A stretch of DNA of 64,000 nucleotides from Leptospira wolbachii serovar Codice str. CDC (GTDB lineage: Bacteria > Spirochaetota > Leptospiria > Leptospirales > Leptospiraceae). Numbering within the stretch: the stretch's first letter is position 1; every line of letters starts with the position of its first letter. Positions 20,030-27,626 of the stretch are shown here, one piece after another. The stretch is taken from assembly GCF_000332515.2 (NCBI RefSeq), contig NZ_AOGZ02000014.1:1814001-1878000 (forward strand), given 5' to 3'. A program made the position numbers and the translations under genes. The notes beneath the pieces are model-generated. The model saw only the letters and a program-made list of their open reading frames with translations, searched no databases and was not told the DNA's origin.

Positions 20030-20783
20030 CCGCACCACCGTCAACACGGAGGTAAGTTCCGGTAATGTAAGATGCGTCATTGCTTAAGAAAAACTTAACA
20101 GCAGATGCAATCTCTTCTTGTTTTCCCGGACGTTTGAGTGGGATCACAGATGGATCAGTCAACTTATCTTGTACTTCTTTAGAAAGTGTTCCTGTCATTT
20201 CTGTTTGAACGTATCCTGGGCAAACTGCGTTTACTAGAACGTTTCTTCCAGAAAATTCACGAGCAGAAACTTTAGTTAAAGCAATCACGCCAGCTTTGGA
20301 AGTGGAGTAGTTTGCTTGTCCCGGTTGTCCTGTAAGTCCAGAAACTGAGGAAATATTAACGATCCGACCAGAGTCAGATTTAAGAATCAATTTACTTGCG
20401 GATTTAGTCATAAGGAAAACTCCCTTACAATTCACATCCATTACGAAATCGTAATCTTGCTCAGACATACGAATGAGAAGGTTATCTTTCAAAACTCCTG
20501 CGTTGTTCACAAGAAAGTCCAATTTTCCAAAAGCTTCTTTTGTTTTGCTAATGGCAGCGTCGCAATCATCTGGTTTTGTTACGTTACAAGCAACACCAAT
20601 TGCTTTTACACCAAATTTTGCTTCTACTTCTCTGGCAGCTTCTTCAATTTTTTCCTGATTCAAGTCAACAAGCACCAAACTTGCACCATGCGATGCGATA
20701 CGGTTTGCGATTGCTCTTCCCAAACCAATGGGAGAGGCAGCTCCTGTTACCAGTGCTACTTTTCCTTCGAATTCTTTGGACAT
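20016..20783 (-). CDS. fabG: 3-oxoacyl-ACP reductase-like short-chain dehydrogenase
   Basis: 255 residues, classical SDR. The NAD(P) motif is [15 protein letters not shown], then [15 protein letters not shown], the catalytic Ser in VNISSVSGL, YxxxK in [13 protein letters not shown], and the C-terminal [13 protein letters not shown] typical of FabG. The role is NADPH reduction of 3-oxoacyl-ACP in fatty-acid synthesis, but several SDRs share this pattern and no other fab gene adjoins it. The ATG is preceded by an AGGGGGG stretch. Confidence 0.82.
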   Translation of the reverse strand: MSKEFEGKVALVTGAASPIGLGRAIANRIASHGASLVLVDLNQEKIEEAAREVEAKFGVKAIGVACNVTKPDDCDAAISKTKEAFGKLDFLVNNAGVLKDNLLIRMSEQDYDFVMDVNCKGVFLMTKSASKLILKSDSGRIVNISSVSGLTGQPGQANYSTSKAGVIALTKVSAREFSGRNVLVNAVCPGYVQTEMTGTLSKEVQDKLTDPSVIPLKRPGKQEEIASAVKFFLSNDASYITGTYLRVDGGAAIGM

Positions 20784-20891
20784 ATGCCCCCCTAGGATTT
20801 ATTACTAGATTCTAAACTTGAATCTCGAACATCGTTCGGCAATCGTAAAATTCCCAGTTGAAAGAGAAGTTTCTAATGAAAGACTGCCCTT

Positions 20892-22196
20892 ATGATCGAT
20901 CGTTATAGCCACCCGGAGATTTCCGCCATCTGGGAATTAGAGAACAAATTTAAAATTTGGACAGATATTGAAATTTATGCCTGCGAAGCCCGTGCCAACC
21001 GTGGAGAGGTTCCGAAAGAAGACCTCGAAACCATCAAACAAAAGGCAAAATTCAATGTTGATGAAATTCTAGAAATAGAATCAAAAGTTCACCATGATGT
21101 CATCGCCTATTTGACAAACCTGAATTCTTATATTGGACCTGCTGGCCGTCATGTTCACTTCGGACTGACTTCCAGTGACGTTGGAGACACAGCACTTTGT
21201 GTACAAATGGTTCAAGCCATGGACCTTCTCATTCAAAGAACCGAGACACTTTTACAAACAACAAAAGAAAAAGCAAAAGAGTACAAAGACCTTCCGTGTA
21301 TCGGACGTTCCCATGGGATCCATGCAGAGCCAATGACTTTAGGATTAAAATTTGCCCTCTTCTTTGCTGAGATGACCCGTAACCTCGAAAGAATGAAAGA
21401 TGCACGCGAACAAATCGCTGTAGGAAAATTGTCCGGGGCAGTGGGAACCTATTCCAATATTGATTTGGAAATCGAAGAATATGTATTAAATAAACTCGGC
21501 CTTAAGGTAGATCCGATTGCCACACAAGTGATCTCACGCGATCGACATGCTTTCTATATGTCAGTTCTCGGTGTGGTTGCTGCCAGCTTAGATCGTATGG
21601 CTACAGAGATTCGACTCCTTCAAAAAACAGAAGGCCGCGAAGTAGAAGAACCATTTGCTAAAGGTCAAAAAGGATCTTCGGCAATGCCTCACAAACGAAA
21701 TCCCGTTGTCTGTGAACGTATTTCTGGAATCTCCAGAGTCATTCGTTCCAATGTAAATGTTGGCTTACAAAACGTTGGGCTTTGGCATGAAAGAGATATT
21801 TCCCATTCTTCTGCCGAGAGAATTGTTCTTCCCGATTCCACTATCGCTCTCGATTATATTTTAGAAAAAATGAACTTTGTGTTAAAGGGACTTCATGTGT
21901 ATCCTGATGCCACAGAACGTACGTTAAACGTAACACGCGGACTCATTTTCTCTCAAAAAGTCTTGTTATGGCTGATTGAAAAAGGAGGGATCTCCAGAGA
22001 AGATGCCTACCTCATCGTCCAAGAAAATGCAATGGCAGTATGGGCAGACCAATCTAAGAATCTGCGCGCTCTTTTGAAACAAGATCCAAGATGTTCGGCA
22101 ATTCTAAAAGATAGTGATTTGGATGAAATTTTCCAAATCAAACCTTACCTGGAACGGATTCCACTCATCTTCAAACGATTGGGGATCATTGATTAA
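20892..22196 (+). CDS. purB: Adenylosuccinate lyase
   Basis: This 434-residue fumarase/aspartase-superfamily lyase acts twice in purine synthesis (SAICAR to AICAR, adenylosuccinate to AMP). It has the N-terminal RYSHPEISAIWELENKF, HFGLTSSDVGDTAL, GRSHGIHAEPMTLGLK with the catalytic His, and the signature KGSSAMPHKRNP on the flexible loop. Full length. A strong terminator follows at 22281-22316. Confidence 0.97.
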   Translation: MIDRYSHPEISAIWELENKFKIWTDIEIYACEARANRGEVPKEDLETIKQKAKFNVDEILEIESKVHHDVIAYLTNLNSYIGPAGRHVHFGLTSSDVGDTALCVQMVQAMDLLIQRTETLLQTTKEKAKEYKDLPCIGRSHGIHAEPMTLGLKFALFFAEMTRNLERMKDAREQIAVGKLSGAVGTYSNIDLEIEEYVLNKLGLKVDPIATQVISRDRHAFYMSVLGVVAASLDRMATEIRLLQKTEGREVEEPFAKGQKGSSAMPHKRNPVVCERISGISRVIRSNVNVGLQNVGLWHERDISHSSAERIVLPDSTIALDYILEKMNFVLKGLHVYPDATERTLNVTRGLIFSQKVLLWLIEKGGISREDAYLIVQENAMAVWADQSKNLRALLKQDPRCSAILKDSDLDEIFQIKPYLERIPLIFKRLGIID

Positions 22197-22280
22197 TTTT
22201 CTAAGTTTATATGTTCGCTAGTTTGCTAATTCATTTGTTCACAAAGAAGTAGTAATCGAACTATCAACCAATTGACTTTG

Positions 22281-22316
22281 AAACCTATAGGTCAAATTAC
22301 TTTGGTCTATAGGTTT
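22281..22316 (+). terminator. Intrinsic terminator downstream of purB
   Basis: AAACCTATAG (22281-22290) and CTATAGGTTT (22307-22316) form a perfect 10-bp stem with a 16-base loop, and the descending arm runs into TTTTATTTTG. It is about 85 bases after the purB stop, with no gene between. Confidence 0.85.
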
Positions 22317-22326
22317 TTTATTTTGA

Positions 22327-22344
22327 TTTTATTTGCAAATAAAA
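22327..22344. repeat. Perfect 18-bp AT palindrome
   Basis: TTTTATTTGCAAATAAAA is a perfect palindrome with no loop. It sits between the purB terminator and the GC-rich block. It could be a dimeric-protein binding site or an element boundary; no promoter is obvious beside it. Confidence 0.5.
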
Positions 22345-22390
22345 CTTTCGATCTTGGATTTTATTGATTCTATTTGGATTAAATTGGTAT

Positions 22391-22600
22391 ATGCGCGCTA
22401 TAAACGCATTGTATATAGTCGTCAATAACGGTGCGTAAATGGATAGAGGTAGCGTTTATTGGACTCATGGCGGGTAATAAACGTAATGCAATCAAGCGCA
22501 CTGTTGCGGCCGAATAAACGCTAACGCCGGCGGTTATCGCCTCGTAGATGTTGGTTAAACGACATACGTATATGGTGCGTCGAATTATTAAATCCATCCA
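22391..22600. other. Non-coding GC/CpG-rich block with repeated AATAAACG motifs
   Basis: Counting bases 22391-22560 gives 79 G+C of 170 (46%), against 13 of 60 (22%) in the 60 bases at 22321-22380. The heptamer ATAAACG recurs at 22400-22406, 22477-22483 and 22514-22520, and inverted at 22452-22458. TAGCGTTTATT (22450-22460) and AATAAACGCTA (22513-22523) make an exact 11-bp inverted repeat. A 76-codon minus-strand frame (22379-22609) exists but has no ribosome site and no recognisable protein. The rest of the 480-base gap (22197-22676) holds the purB terminator and palindrome and otherwise AT-rich sequence. Confidence 0.55.
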
Positions 22601-22676
22601 AACATACAAAGTTCAGGTAAACTTATCTAGTGTAGTAATAGCAAAGCAGTTTATATTAAAATTTTATTTTGAATCC

Positions 22677-23336
22677 TTAGCTTTGGTTTCCCAATTGCAC
22701 TTCCAACCATTGAATTAAATCTTTTAACATCTCCCTATTGATACTATGACCTTCTTCATATTCCTGATAATGAGGATGTACTCCAATTGATTCCAAGTAT
22801 CCTTTTACGGATCTAGCGTAATCCACAGACAACACGCGGTCATTGGTTCCGTGAGATATAAATACTTTTTTACTTAGAACTTTCTCTGAAACAGTCACTT
22901 GCGCTTTGTTTTCTTCTAACAAACGTCCACTCAGTGCAATGATCCCTTTCACTTTTTCTGGATGTAATAAACCAATCGAATAAGACATGATGGCACCTTG
23001 GCTAAAGCCACCAATCCAAACATTCGATTCATCAAAATTGTAATTTAGTTTTAGATAATCTAGAAATTGTAATAAAAGTTTTTGGCTTTCTCTTTCTTGT
23101 TCTAAATTGATTTTCGGTTGTCCTGTTGTGAATAACACTTCATACCAGCCGAAACTTTTTTTACCTAAAGTTAAAGGACCTCTGACGGATACTATAAGTA
23201 AAGATTCAGGTAAATAATTAGTTAAGGAAAATAAGTCTTCTTCGTTACTGCCAACTCCATGCAACAAAAGTAAGAGAGGAGGATTTTCTACGGAAACTTT
23301 TGGTTTACGAACTAAGTATTCTAATGGTTTTTCCAT
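22677..23336 (-). CDS. Carboxylesterase/phospholipase-type alpha/beta hydrolase
   Basis: 219 residues. LLLLHGVGSNEEDLF near the start forms the oxyanion region, GGFSQGAIMSYSIGL carries the nucleophilic Ser (GxSxG), ISHGTNDRVLSVDYAR the acid and YEEGHSINREML the His. This matches the small esterase family that includes MhqD-type hydrolases. It lies 23 bases downstream of the extradiol-dioxygenase gene on the same strand, behind the MarR operator copy. The pairing suggests detoxification of quinones or aromatic electrophiles; that is inference from the Bacillus mhqED arrangement. Confidence 0.85.
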   Translation of the reverse strand: MEKPLEYLVRKPKVSVENPPLLLLLHGVGSNEEDLFSLTNYLPESLLIVSVRGPLTLGKKSFGWYEVLFTTGQPKINLEQERESQKLLLQFLDYLKLNYNFDESNVWIGGFSQGAIMSYSIGLLHPEKVKGIIALSGRLLEENKAQVTVSEKVLSKKVFISHGTNDRVLSVDYARSVKGYLESIGVHPHYQEYEEGHSINREMLKDLIQWLEVQLGNQS

Positions 23337-23359
23337 TTTGATCTTTATCCCTGATTCAA

Positions 23360-24187
23360 TTAAGAAGTAAGTTGAACCGAAGTCATAGTTAGAGCTCCAG
23401 CAACAGGTTTATCATTAAAAAACGAAACATTATCCGAATTCAATTTAGTTCCCAATGTATATAATAATGGTAAATAATGTTCTGCTGTGGGAATGGCCCA
23501 TTCAAATTCCTTCCCATGATTTCGAATTTGGATTAGCGAATCGTAATCTTCTTTATTGATCCAGTCTTTTACTTTTTGATCCACATCCAGTGCCCAATCA
23601 AAGCCATATACTTCATTCAATCGATCCCAAGCCACCATACGCAAGTTATGTACTATGTTTCCACTAGCAATGATGAGAATCCCTTGGTTTCGTAGTGGGG
23701 CTAACTCTTTTGCTAATTGAAAATGTTGTTCTGGTGAGTTTTTGTAGTCCATACTCAACTGAACGATAGGAATGTCTGCTTTGGGGTAAATATGTTTGAT
23801 CACGCTCCAAGCTCCATGATCCAAACCCCATTCATAATCTAATTTTACGTTTTGAGATTTCACAACAGACTGTACTAGTTTAGCCAACTCGGGACTACCC
23901 GGAGCAGGATATTGCACATCAAACAAAGCCTTGGGAAAACCACCAAAATCATGGATTGTAGGAGGATTTTCCATTGCTGTCACAAATGTACCTTCTGTTA
24001 CCCAGTGCGCCGAGATACAAAGAATGGCCTGTGGTTTCGGAATTGTTTTTGCGAGGTTTCGCAACCCAGCCACAAATTCATTTTCTTCGATCGCATTCAT
24101 AGGACTGCCATGGCCCAAAAAATAGGAAGGCATAGTATTGGAAGATTGGAAGACACTCAAATTCTCTTTGGTTTCTGACTGGTTCAT
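23360..24187 (-). CDS. DODA-type extradiol ring-opening dioxygenase (LigB/YgiD family)
   Basis: 275 residues. Metal and active-site histidines are visible in YFLGHGSPMN, ILCISAHWVTEGTFVTA, IHDFGGFP and GLDHGAWSVIKHIYPKAD, the pattern of plant DODA and bacterial YgiD, which use non-haem Fe or Zn. QYPAPGSPELA is also diagnostic. The first 18 residues are a non-conserved lead; an in-frame ATG at 24133 (MPSYFLGHG) is the alternative start. It heads an operon with the hydrolase gene. The 18-bp MarR-type palindrome begins 46 bases upstream and probably controls it. Confidence 0.88.
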   Translation of the reverse strand: MNQSETKENLSVFQSSNTMPSYFLGHGSPMNAIEENEFVAGLRNLAKTIPKPQAILCISAHWVTEGTFVTAMENPPTIHDFGGFPKALFDVQYPAPGSPELAKLVQSVVKSQNVKLDYEWGLDHGAWSVIKHIYPKADIPIVQLSMDYKNSPEQHFQLAKELAPLRNQGILIIASGNIVHNLRMVAWDRLNEVYGFDWALDVDQKVKDWINKEDYDSLIQIRNHGKEFEWAIPTAEHYLPLLYTLGTKLNSDNVSFFNDKPVAGALTMTSVQLTS

Positions 24188-24232
24188 ACGGTTTCTCGGA
24201 GTTTTTGGACGGCTCCGATTCCTCTATTTAGA

Positions 24233-24250
24233 TAGTTTAATATCAAACTA
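24233..24250. promoter_or_regulatory. Putative MarR operator, copy 2
   Basis: The minus strand reads TAGTTTGATATTAAACTA, identical over all 18 bases to the site at the marR start (1013-1030). TTGACA stands just upstream on the minus strand (24254-24259), so the palindrome would cover the -10 area of the dioxygenase promoter. It could also influence the divergent membrane-protein gene at 24356. Confidence 0.7.
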
Positions 24251-24253
24251 CTT

Positions 24254-24259
24254 ATTGTC
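24254..24259 (-). promoter_or_regulatory. Putative -35 box of the dioxygenase-hydrolase operon
   Basis: The minus strand carries TTGACA (plus strand TGTCAA), five bases before the operator half-site. The matching -10 would fall inside the palindrome. The same TTGACA-plus-palindrome layout occurs at marR. Confidence 0.45.
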
Positions 24260-24355
24260 AATCTATTGTTGAAAAGGAAATGGGAAAAATATCCTTTTCA
24301 TTCCCAAGTAACTGTAAGCAAATGCCTTAGTAATTACGCAAGAGGGTTACCCAAT

Positions 24356-24739
24356 ATGAAAGCAATTAAATGGAATTTAGGATATGGTTTTTTAAGTTGG
24401 TTTGTTCCTTTTTTTATCTCAATATTCTTTTTTTCAAAGGAAGGCGGACTTCAAATTGATTTGTTTCTTTTTAAAACGATTATGATTGTTGTTGGTTCCT
24501 TAAGCGGTTGTTTTTTACTTTATCGTTACTTTTTGTTAGTCGATTCAAAATTTCTAAAAGAAGGTTTTGTCATCGGAATTTCTTGGACTTCTATCAATTG
24601 GCTTTTAGACATTCTTGTTTTAATTCCTATGTCCAAAATGCCTATTGATGTATACTTTATCCAAATTGGATTTCGGTATTTGTCTTTGTTGTTTTTTGCC
24701 ATTGCATTGGGAGCTATTTTGGAACGGAAAGTGAAGTAA
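24356..24739 (+). CDS. Four-helix membrane protein, unknown function
   Basis: I start at ATG 24356 because AGAGGG stands 9 bases upstream; an open frame extends further but overlaps the operator region. The 127 residues contain four hydrophobic helices (about 8-26, 36-55, 68-88 and 100-122), with conserved-looking WTSINWLLDILVLIPM in the third. I do not recognise the family with confidence. It is divergent from the dioxygenase and shares its regulatory gap, so it may belong to the same response. Confidence 0.7.
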   Translation: MKAIKWNLGYGFLSWFVPFFISIFFFSKEGGLQIDLFLFKTIMIVVGSLSGCFLLYRYFLLVDSKFLKEGFVIGISWTSINWLLDILVLIPMSKMPIDVYFIQIGFRYLSLLFFAIALGAILERKVK

Positions 24740-24814
24740 AGAAATACTAAAATAAGAGAATTATAAGTTTGTTTTAAGCCCTGTTGGTTTAGATTAATCT
24801 TTGGAGATTTTAAA

Positions 24815-25267
24815 ATGGAAATGAATCCAATCTTCTTATCTCAAGCTTCTGTAACTCACGAAGGCACAATAAAATCTTTACTTAAAAGGAATAACCTTCC
24901 ATCGGAAGATATCATACCTAAAAATTTAAAAGATTTCTTTATAGCAAAAACTAAAGAAAAAATAATTGGTGTAATCGGCTTAGAAATATTTGAAGAAATA
25001 GGCCTTTTACGCTCCTTATGCGTTGAAGAAACATATCGTAAAAAAGGAATCGGATTTTTACTTTATAAAGATCTATTAATTTATGCTCATTCTAAGGGAA
25101 TCAAAGAATTATATTTACTCACTATGACTGCGGAAGGTTTTTTTCAACAATTTGGATTTGTGGCTGTGGACCGCTCTATAGTTCCAGAACCAATCAGAAT
25201 GACTTCCGAATTTAAAGATCTTTGCCCAAGTTCCGCAGTTTGTATGAAAATGAAATTTATCAATTAA
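24815..25267 (+). CDS. GNAT acetyltransferase, ArsN1-like
   Basis: 150 residues. The acetyl-CoA loop is EETYRKKGIGFLLYKDLL; the family context GVIGLEIFEEIGLLRSLCV, LYLLTMTAEGFFQQFGF and a final EFKDLCPSSAVCM is characteristic of ArsN1-type (arsinothricin/phosphinothricin) N-acetyltransferases rather than ribosomal-protein acetylases. A TGGAG ribosome site precedes the ATG. No other ars gene is nearby, so the substrate is a family-based guess. Confidence 0.8.
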   Translation: MEMNPIFLSQASVTHEGTIKSLLKRNNLPSEDIIPKNLKDFFIAKTKEKIIGVIGLEIFEEIGLLRSLCVEETYRKKGIGFLLYKDLLIYAHSKGIKELYLLTMTAEGFFQQFGFVAVDRSIVPEPIRMTSEFKDLCPSSAVCMKMKFIN

Positions 25268-25312
25268 AACAACAAAAGGAAAAATGCCTTCTTCGGGTTA
25301 TTGAAATGAAAT

Positions 25313-25711
25313 ATGGAAAACCAAAATAAAATTGAATTCATACTCAACGAACTAATAGCGAATCATAAAACATCCGAAATTCCAAAGTATTTCTCGAAAG
25401 ACTATGTTGTACATACATCAAAAAAGGATTACAGTGGGCATAAGATTATCGGAAAATGGAGTAAAGATTTACATAATTTCTTTTCTGATTTAAAAGTCGT
25501 GAAAATTCAATTCCTCCTTCAAACAGATGAGTTTATAGTTTGGAAAAGAACTCTACGAGGAAAAATCAAACCCTCAAAAAACAAAAATCTACGACCAGGT
25601 AGATTAATTAAATGGGATGAAATGATAGTTTCTAAATTCAAAAACGGTTTAATCATTGAAGAGTGGAATAACTCAGAATTTCTTGGAGCTCTCATTTCCA
25701 AACCCAAATAA
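25313..25711 (+). CDS. SnoaL/NTF2-like cyclase-fold protein
   Basis: 132 residues with the SnoaL-like pattern: an N-terminal helix (IEFILNELIANHKTSEIPKYF), the YFSKDYVVHTS strand, a middle HNFFSDLKVVKIQFLLQTDEFIVWKRTLRG, and a last strand pair ending IEEWNNSEFLGAL. The family holds small-molecule isomerases, cyclases and many binding proteins; no specific activity can be given. The downstream DUF218 frame is in register to begin at or before its stop. Confidence 0.7.
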   Translation: MENQNKIEFILNELIANHKTSEIPKYFSKDYVVHTSKKDYSGHKIIGKWSKDLHNFFSDLKVVKIQFLLQTDEFIVWKRTLRGKIKPSKNKNLRPGRLIKWDEMIVSKFKNGLIIEEWNNSEFLGALISKPK

Positions 25712-25791
25712 AAAAGATATTTTATTGGTTAGTCAAATTATCCTTTTCGTATTTCCTCATTTCTTCCGCTTACATTATCTCCACAGGACTA

Positions 25792-26274
25792 GTGGAAGAA
25801 AAAAATTTGCATTCCAATGTAGCTTTAGTTCTAGGAAACAAAGTAGAGTTGAATGGATTACCATCAGATCGGTTGAAAGCTAGATTGGATCGAACCGTAT
25901 ATCTTTATCAATCAAATCTGATTCAGAAAATTATTGTATCTGGAGGAATGGGAAAAGAAGGTTTTGATGAAGCAAGAGTTATGAAAGATTATTTAATCAA
26001 ACAAGGAATTGATTCTAATCATATCACTCCGGACAACCAAGGCTACACAACAGAAAAATCAGCAAAAAACTTAAAGGTTATTTTAGATTCAAATTTTAAA
26101 GAATCAATTCTTATTATTTCACAGTACTATCATCTAAATAGAGCAGCCTTCTTAGTTAGGAAAGCCGGTTTTCTCAATGTAAAAACATCCTTTGCTCGAT
26201 ATTTGGAATTTCGAGATTTCTATTCCATTTTCAGAGAAACTGTAGCTTTACCTTATGTAATGATTTTTAATTGA
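25792..26274 (+). CDS. DUF218 (YdcF/SanA-like) protein, start uncertain
   Basis: The DUF218 core is clear: NVALVLGNKV, DRLKARLDRTVYLYQ, KIIVSGGMGKEGFDEARVMK, then TPDNQGYTTEKSAKNLK and ILIISQYYHLNRAAFLVRKAGF. GTG 25792 has AGGA close upstream and gives 160 residues. The same frame is open back to 25672 and codes KKIFYWLVKLSFSYFLISSAY, a plausible signal anchor as in SanA, yet no ATG, GTG or TTG precedes it; ATA 25708, overlapping the previous stop, is the only well-placed candidate. DUF218 proteins act in the cell envelope; reaction unknown. Confidence 0.75.
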   Translation: MEEKNLHSNVALVLGNKVELNGLPSDRLKARLDRTVYLYQSNLIQKIIVSGGMGKEGFDEARVMKDYLIKQGIDSNHITPDNQGYTTEKSAKNLKVILDSNFKESILIISQYYHLNRAAFLVRKAGFLNVKTSFARYLEFRDFYSIFRETVALPYVMIFN

Positions 26275-26289
26275 TAAGAAAGAATCTTT

Positions 26290-26514
26290 ATGATCGAACA
26301 AATCAAAGAAAGGCATTTGATCCGTTTTCAGGAACCTAATTTTTATGCAAAACTAATATCAAGAAATTGTTACAGTGGCAAAATTGTAGACCAAGAAGTT
26401 GTCACTCGAAATTTACCAGAAGGAAAAGCAACGATCGAAGTTTTAGCAATTTATGAAATTGAAAATGAGAAAATAAGCAAAGTATGGTTTTTAATGGGAG
26501 AACCAAAGTTTTAA
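26290..26514 (+). CDS. Short NTF2/SnoaL-like protein, probably a half domain
   Basis: 74 residues: NFYAKLISRNCYSGKIVDQE and VLAIYEIENEKISKVWFLMG correspond to the second half of steroid-isomerase-like NTF2 domains. The family's first helices and strand (about 40-50 residues) are missing, and the sequence upstream codes for the DUF218 protein in another context, not for a displaced half. It is either a decayed gene or a genuinely short paralogue. ATG 26290 is the first start, with AGAAAG upstream. Confidence 0.55.
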   Translation: MIEQIKERHLIRFQEPNFYAKLISRNCYSGKIVDQEVVTRNLPEGKATIEVLAIYEIENEKISKVWFLMGEPKF

Positions 26515-26535
26515 ATTTCCATTAAAAGTATTCTA

Positions 26536-27606
26536 TCAAAATTCTATAGGAGTATATAGCGACATTTCAAATCCGCGAATCTCGATCGTAAAGTTGTTTT
26601 GAGTATAAAACGGACCACCAAAACCTAAGCGCCAAGTCACAGGACCCAAAGGAATTTCCCAAAAGAAATAATAACTCTTTGCAAAATTTGTTTTCGAATT
26701 AATTCTCCCTTTGCCTAAACTCGACAAAGCATATATTTCTAAAGCATTCAATTGACCATTGGCAGCCGAGGAATATATTAAATAACTAATAGGTTCTATA
26801 GAACCTTTTGAAAGATCACCTTTTAATAAAGAGTATAAACCTAAATTCTCCAGATTGTTCTCAAATGATAAATTACTCAATAAATAGGCTCGATAGGGAT
26901 CTCCATCAATGTTTCCTGAAGTTAGGAGGGAAAAACGTCCCAAATTTTCAATTTTATTATCTAAAGTTCTCCCGCTATTAAAGACTGCGGCATTCGTAAA
27001 CAATCCCAAACCATCATTAAAATCAGCAGTTCCTTGAACGTTTACCTTACCCACACCCATTCCTAAGCCAATTCGGAAACTTTCATTTCCCGCTTTTCCA
27101 AGGTACATAACAGGTAATACCATTGAGTAACTTCCAAAGGTTTCCGTTTTTAAATCTACATTTTCTCTTCCATCATTATTTTCCGTTGCTGGTGAAAGCT
27201 GAATTACTTGTCTTGTGTTTCTAAAATTAACGTTTCTATTAAGTATAAATACACCCCAATATTCACCTAACTGCCATTCTTTTGATTTCAAATCATAAAG
27301 AAAATTTGAGTTAGTATCCATTGTATTATTATCCTCAGCCATACTTGCTTTCCCATGCGGACTTGTAATAGTCAAAGCTGAACTAATATATTGTATGCCT
27401 GGATTGATAGAAAAATAACGAGCACCAGCTGGATCTTTAAACCAACTCAATACATTTCTTCTATTTTGTGGAGGACCCTGATTAGCTTCATTCTGAGATC
27501 CATTACTCGATTCGAGTGGAACTGGCTGAGAATACAAAGGAACAAAAGATACCAACGAAACCATTAATAAATAACAATACTTCATAGAATGAATGTTTAA
27601 TTTCAT
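26536..27606 (-). CDS. Secreted or outer-membrane-associated protein, unknown function
   Basis: A signal peptide ending SLVSFVPLYSQ is visible from either ATG 27606 or ATG 27585. The rest of the 356 residues is Asn/Ser/Gly-rich with alternating hydrophobic residues and a final Phe (SLYTPIEF), as in beta-rich outer-membrane-type proteins. Two segments, ENLGRFSLLTSG and ENLGLYSLLKGD, repeat a common unit and suggest a short internal repeat. It lies 20 bases after adenosine deaminase on the same strand. No family recognised. Confidence 0.65.
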   Translation of the reverse strand: MKLNIHSMKYCYLLMVSLVSFVPLYSQPVPLESSNGSQNEANQGPPQNRRNVLSWFKDPAGARYFSINPGIQYISSALTITSPHGKASMAEDNNTMDTNSNFLYDLKSKEWQLGEYWGVFILNRNVNFRNTRQVIQLSPATENNDGRENVDLKTETFGSYSMVLPVMYLGKAGNESFRIGLGMGVGKVNVQGTADFNDGLGLFTNAAVFNSGRTLDNKIENLGRFSLLTSGNIDGDPYRAYLLSNLSFENNLENLGLYSLLKGDLSKGSIEPISYLIYSSAANGQLNALEIYALSSLGKGRINSKTNFAKSYYFFWEIPLGPVTWRLGFGGPFYTQNNFTIEIRGFEMSLYTPIEF

Positions 27607-27626
27607 CGCAGAATTATCTTTCAAAC

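Noticed and set aside
22450..22523. Possible integron attC site in the GC-rich block
   Set aside because: The inverted arms do not match RYYYAAC/GTTRRRY. The one GTTRRRY-like GTTAAAC (22554-22560) has no matching partner, and there is no integrase in the window.
22379..22609. 76-codon minus-strand frame in the GC-rich block
   Set aside because: No ribosome site, no recognisable protein and it simply follows the GC-rich composition; I treat the block as non-coding.
24266..24355. Upstream extension of the four-helix membrane protein
   Set aside because: The added residues lack signal character, no ribosome site is present and a good one precedes ATG 24356.
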